Assembly: GCA_018398815.1 (NCBI GenBank)
Contig: JAFLJL010014769.1
Location: 10,671 to 21,468, forward strand
Source of the DNA: Conus ventricosus
Taxonomy: Eukaryota > Mollusca > Gastropoda > Neogastropoda > Conidae
DNA: 10,798 bases
Direction: 5' to 3'
Numbering within the stretch: position 1 is the stretch's first letter; each line of letters starts with the position of its first letter. The translations under genes and the position numbers were made by a program. Under the pieces are notes generated by a model. The model ran no database searches. It had not been told where the DNA came from and saw only the letters and a program-made list of their open reading frames with translations. This document shows positions 8,546-10,798 of this stretch, in pieces.

Positions 8546-8714
8546 CGTGTTTCGTCGGAGGTAAGCGACCTGGGTGGAGTAGGTCAGCTCCCTTCCCAGC
8601 CGTTGAGCCGTTGAGTTAATGTAGTACACCAGCGTCCTCAGGTCGTTGCGGGCGAAGTTGTCCTGGAACTTCTCCCTCACTTGCTGCAGCCGGGCCAACA
8701 CCTGCTCCCTCCGT
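8546..8714 (-). CDS. Putative exon A of an unidentified minus-strand gene, about 56 codons
   Basis: This unique island starts after the acceptor TTTGTCATTGCAG (AG at 8716-8715). One base completes a codon from an earlier exon outside the window, followed by 56 codons. The protein reads RREQVLARLQQVREK, then FQDNFARNDLRTLVYYIN, then STAQRLGRELTYSTQVAYL. It is charged, helix-rich and carries one N-glycosylation sequon (NST). The donor is uncertain: ACACG|GTCAGT (exon end 8546) has better intron bases, while ACCCAG|GTCGCT (exon end 8570) has better exon bases. Both end in phase 0. In this exon's frame the array upstream carries a TGA in each full unit, which supports an intron there. I do not recognise the family. 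Confidence 0.68.
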
Positions 8715-9118
8715 CTGCAATGACAAAGACATCACACCTGCCGTCTGTAACGACAAAGACATCACACCTGCCGTCTGTAACGACAAAGACATCACACCTC
8801 TCTGCAACGACAAAGACATCACACCTGCCGTCTGCAACGACAATGACATCACATCTCTCTGTAACGACAAAGACATCACACCTGCCGTCTGCAACGACAA
8901 AGACATCACACCTGCCGTCTGCAACGACAAAGACATCACACCTGCCGTCTGCAACGACAAAGACATCACACCTGCCGTCTGTAACGACAAAGACATTACA
9001 CCTGTCGTCTGTAACGACAAAGACTTCACACCTGCCGTCTGCAACGACAAAGACATCACACCTGCCGTCTGTAACGACAAAGACATCACACCTGCCGTCT
9101 GTAACGACAAAGCCTTCA
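8715..9118 (-). repeat. 30-bp minisatellite of acceptor units, upstream of exon A
   Basis: Fourteen copies, mostly 30 bp, with two shorter units near 8790-8810 and 8845-8865. Plus-strand landmarks are ACGACAAAGACATCACACCT and GCCGTCTGCA or GCCGTCTGTA. In transcript sense each unit reads TCTTTGTCGTTGCAG|ACGG (or TTACAG|ACGG), then CAGGTGTGATG. The acceptor of exon A, TCTTTGTCATTGCAG|ACGG, is the copy nearest the exon. The exon's own start, ACGGAGGGAGCAGGTG, matches the unit's ACGGCAGGTG apart from six bases. The unit therefore carries an acceptor, a little exon-derived sequence and a donor-like CAG|GTGTGA. Confidence 0.94.
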
Positions 9119-9295
9119 TCGGTCATGCCCATCGTCTCCAGTACACACAATCTCAATTCATGAAAGACTCAGCATCTGCCAGTGCCGAGAACATGAACTG
9201 TGGATTAGTATCTTGCCAAGGTGTTAAATATTGTGCTCATGAAAATATTTCGGCTCAGGTGTATTTTGTCCTTATCATGGCCACGAAAGGAGTTA
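9119..9295. other. Unique intronic or intergenic spacer
   Basis: About 175 bp of non-repetitive sequence, more AT-rich than the exon islands. I see no convincing exon, promoter or RNA gene. The plus-strand open frame starting at 9160 runs into the 67-bp satellite and is not supported as coding. Confidence 0.5.
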
Positions 9296-10313
9296 ATGGG
9301 CATGAAGAGAGTGACTTAGTAAGAAATACCAGGCGGCTATCTTCAATCTACATCAATTTTCAATGGGCATGAAGAGAGTGACTTAGTAAGAAATACCAGG
9401 CGGCTATCTTCAATCTACATCAATTTTCAATGGGCATGAAGAGAGTGACTTAGTAAGAAATACCAGGCGGCTATCTTCAATCTACATCAATTTTCAATGG
9501 GCATGAAGAGAGTGACTTAGTAAGAAATACCAGGCGGCTATCTTCAATCTACATCAATTTTCAATGGGCATGAAGAGAGTGACTTAGTAAGAAATACCAG
9601 GCGGCTATCTTCAATCTACATCAATTTTCAATGGGCATGAAGAGAGTGACTTAGTAAGAAATACCAGGCGGCTATCTTCAATCTACATCAATTTTCAATG
9701 GGCATGAAGAGAGTGACTTAGTAAGAAATACCAGGCGGCTATCTTCAATCTACATCAATTTTCAATGGGCATGAAGAGAGTGACTTAGTAAGAAATACCA
9801 GGCGGCTATCTTCAATCTACATCAATTTTCAATGGGCATGAAGAGAGTGACTTAGTAAGAAATACCAGGCGGCTATCTTCAATCTACATCAATTTTCAAT
9901 GGGCATGAAGAGAGTGACTTAGTAAGAAATACCAGGCGGCTATCTTCAATCTACATCAATTTTCAATGGGCATGAAGAGAGTGACTTAGTAAGAAATACC
10001 AGGCGGCTATCTTCAATCTACATCAATTTTCAATGGGCATGAAGAGAGTGACTTAGTAAGAAATACCAGGCGGCTATCTTCAATCTACATCAATTTTCAA
10101 TGGGCATGAAGAGAGTGACTTAGTAAGAAATACCAGGCGGCTATCTTCAATCTACATCAATTTTCAATGGGCATGAAGAGAGTGACTTAGTAAGAAATAC
10201 CAGGCGGCTATCTTCAATCTACATCAATTTTCAATGGGCATGAAGAGAGTGACTTAGTAAGAAATACCAGGCGGCTATCTTCAATCTACATCAATTTTCA
10301 ATGGGCATGAAGA
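9296..10313. repeat. 67-bp satellite: fifteen copies that read as identical
   Basis: Units begin at 9296, 9363 and so on to 10301, exactly 67 bp apart: 15 complete copies and the start of a sixteenth. Landmarks are ATGGGCATGAAGAGAGTGAC, TTAGTAAGAAATACCAGGCG and TCAATCTACATCAATTTTCA. I saw no difference between copies. This contrasts with every other array in the window, where neighbouring units differ. The identity suggests very recent expansion or homogenisation, or a consensus artefact of assembly. Confidence 0.96.
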
Positions 10314-10798
10314 TGACAGTAAGAGTGGCCTGTCCATTCAATCATGGAAGCGTTGCTAGTGACCGCGTTCTTCCAATCCTCACCAGGTGAAGTGAGTACT
10401 TATAAGAAATTACCACGGTTTCTTCCCAAACCTCACATGTTCGAATGGCATGAGAGTACTCATAAGACAATGTACAGCGTTATCTCAATCCCTCACCTTT
10501 CAATGGTGAGCTACTATAAGACAATTAACAGTTTCTCAATCACTCACTTTTCAAGGTGAGGGGTACTATAAGACATACAGGCGTATCTTCAATCCATCAA
10601 CTTTATGGCAGAAGTGAGTGACTTATAAGAAATAAGCGTTCTCAATCACTCATTTCAGGGTTGAAGGAGCTACCCTTATAAGACAATAGGCGTATCAATT
10701 CATCAATTTCATGGGCTGAAGGTGTGTACTAGTAAGTACAAGGTAACTTTCTCCAATCTTCACGGGGATTGAAGAGTGACGGCTACTTCATAAGGGGC
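10314..10798. repeat. Diverged copies of the 67-bp satellite
   Basis: About seven or eight degraded copies, about 55-70 bp apart, run to the window end. Each keeps the order of a GAAG or GTGA block, ACTTATAAGA (compare ACTTAGTAAGA in the perfect units), a GGCG-like block and TCAATC followed by CTCAC and TTT. Several copies share variants absent from the perfect units, notably ATAAGACA and CAATCACTCA. That argues for a true older subfamily over purely random sequencing error, although many single-base indels would also fit unpolished long-read sequence. Copies near 10330-10400 are the hardest to align. Confidence 0.75.

Noticed and set aside
8556..8566. GGAG|GTAAGC, a good plus-strand donor next to exon A
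   Set aside because: No plus-strand reading of 8546-8714 gives a protein-like exon, and the acceptor, phase and flanking arrays all agree with the minus strand.
8616..9156. Minus- and plus-strand 10-residue repeat proteins across the 30-bp array
   Set aside because: A 30-bp unit gives 10-codon periodicity in every frame. The frame that continues into exon A contains TGA in each full unit, so the array is best read as intron.
10344..10559. Small plus-strand open frame in the noisy satellite copies
   Set aside because: It lies within degraded 67-bp repeats, has no independent coding signal, and may depend on sequence errors.

Overview
The window looks like nuclear DNA of an animal. It holds three short exon-like islands, all on the minus strand, inside a very large block of unrelated short tandem repeats (minisatellites). 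I see no bacterial operons, ribosome binding sites, RNA genes, transposases or CRISPR arrays. The spliced exons, the GC-rich coding islands in AT-richer introns and the intronic minisatellites fit an invertebrate. A lancelet or a mollusc would be my first guesses, from general impression only. I recall that splice-site-associated intronic minisatellites have been described in amphioxus, but I cannot verify that here.

The layout follows the transcript, which runs right to left. The upstream intron holds a 67-bp satellite (9296-10300, 15 copies that look identical, followed by diverged copies to the window end), about 170 bp of unique sequence, and a 30-bp array (about 8715-9118). Exon A follows at 8546-8714. 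The next intron holds an 82-bp array with a nested 34-bp array, a patch of unique sequence, a 21-bp array and a 41-bp array of about 65 copies. Exon B is at 3747-3842. The intron after it is a chain of 28-, 46/47-, 28- and 24-bp arrays. Exon C is at 1430-1697, and then a 29-bp array runs off the left edge.

The most interesting point is where the arrays start and what their units contain. The 30-bp and 41-bp arrays begin at the 3' splice sites of exons A and B, and every unit carries a copy of that acceptor. The 29-bp and 82-bp arrays begin at the 5' splice sites of exons C and A, and their units carry copies of the donor. The arrays just upstream of exon C repeat branch-point-like and pyrimidine-rich segments. 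Each exon therefore sits among dozens of decoy copies of its own splice signals. This suggests that the minisatellites were seeded by duplication at exon-intron junctions.

I could not identify the gene. Exons A and B encode helix-rich, hydrophilic protein with possible N-glycosylation sequons (NST, NLT). Exon C carries an internal 47/48-bp tandem duplication, and its best-looking coding frame changes inside that duplication. It may be pseudogenic, mis-assembled or misjudged by me. The long open frames across the arrays arise because the repeat units lack stop codons, and I do not call them genes.
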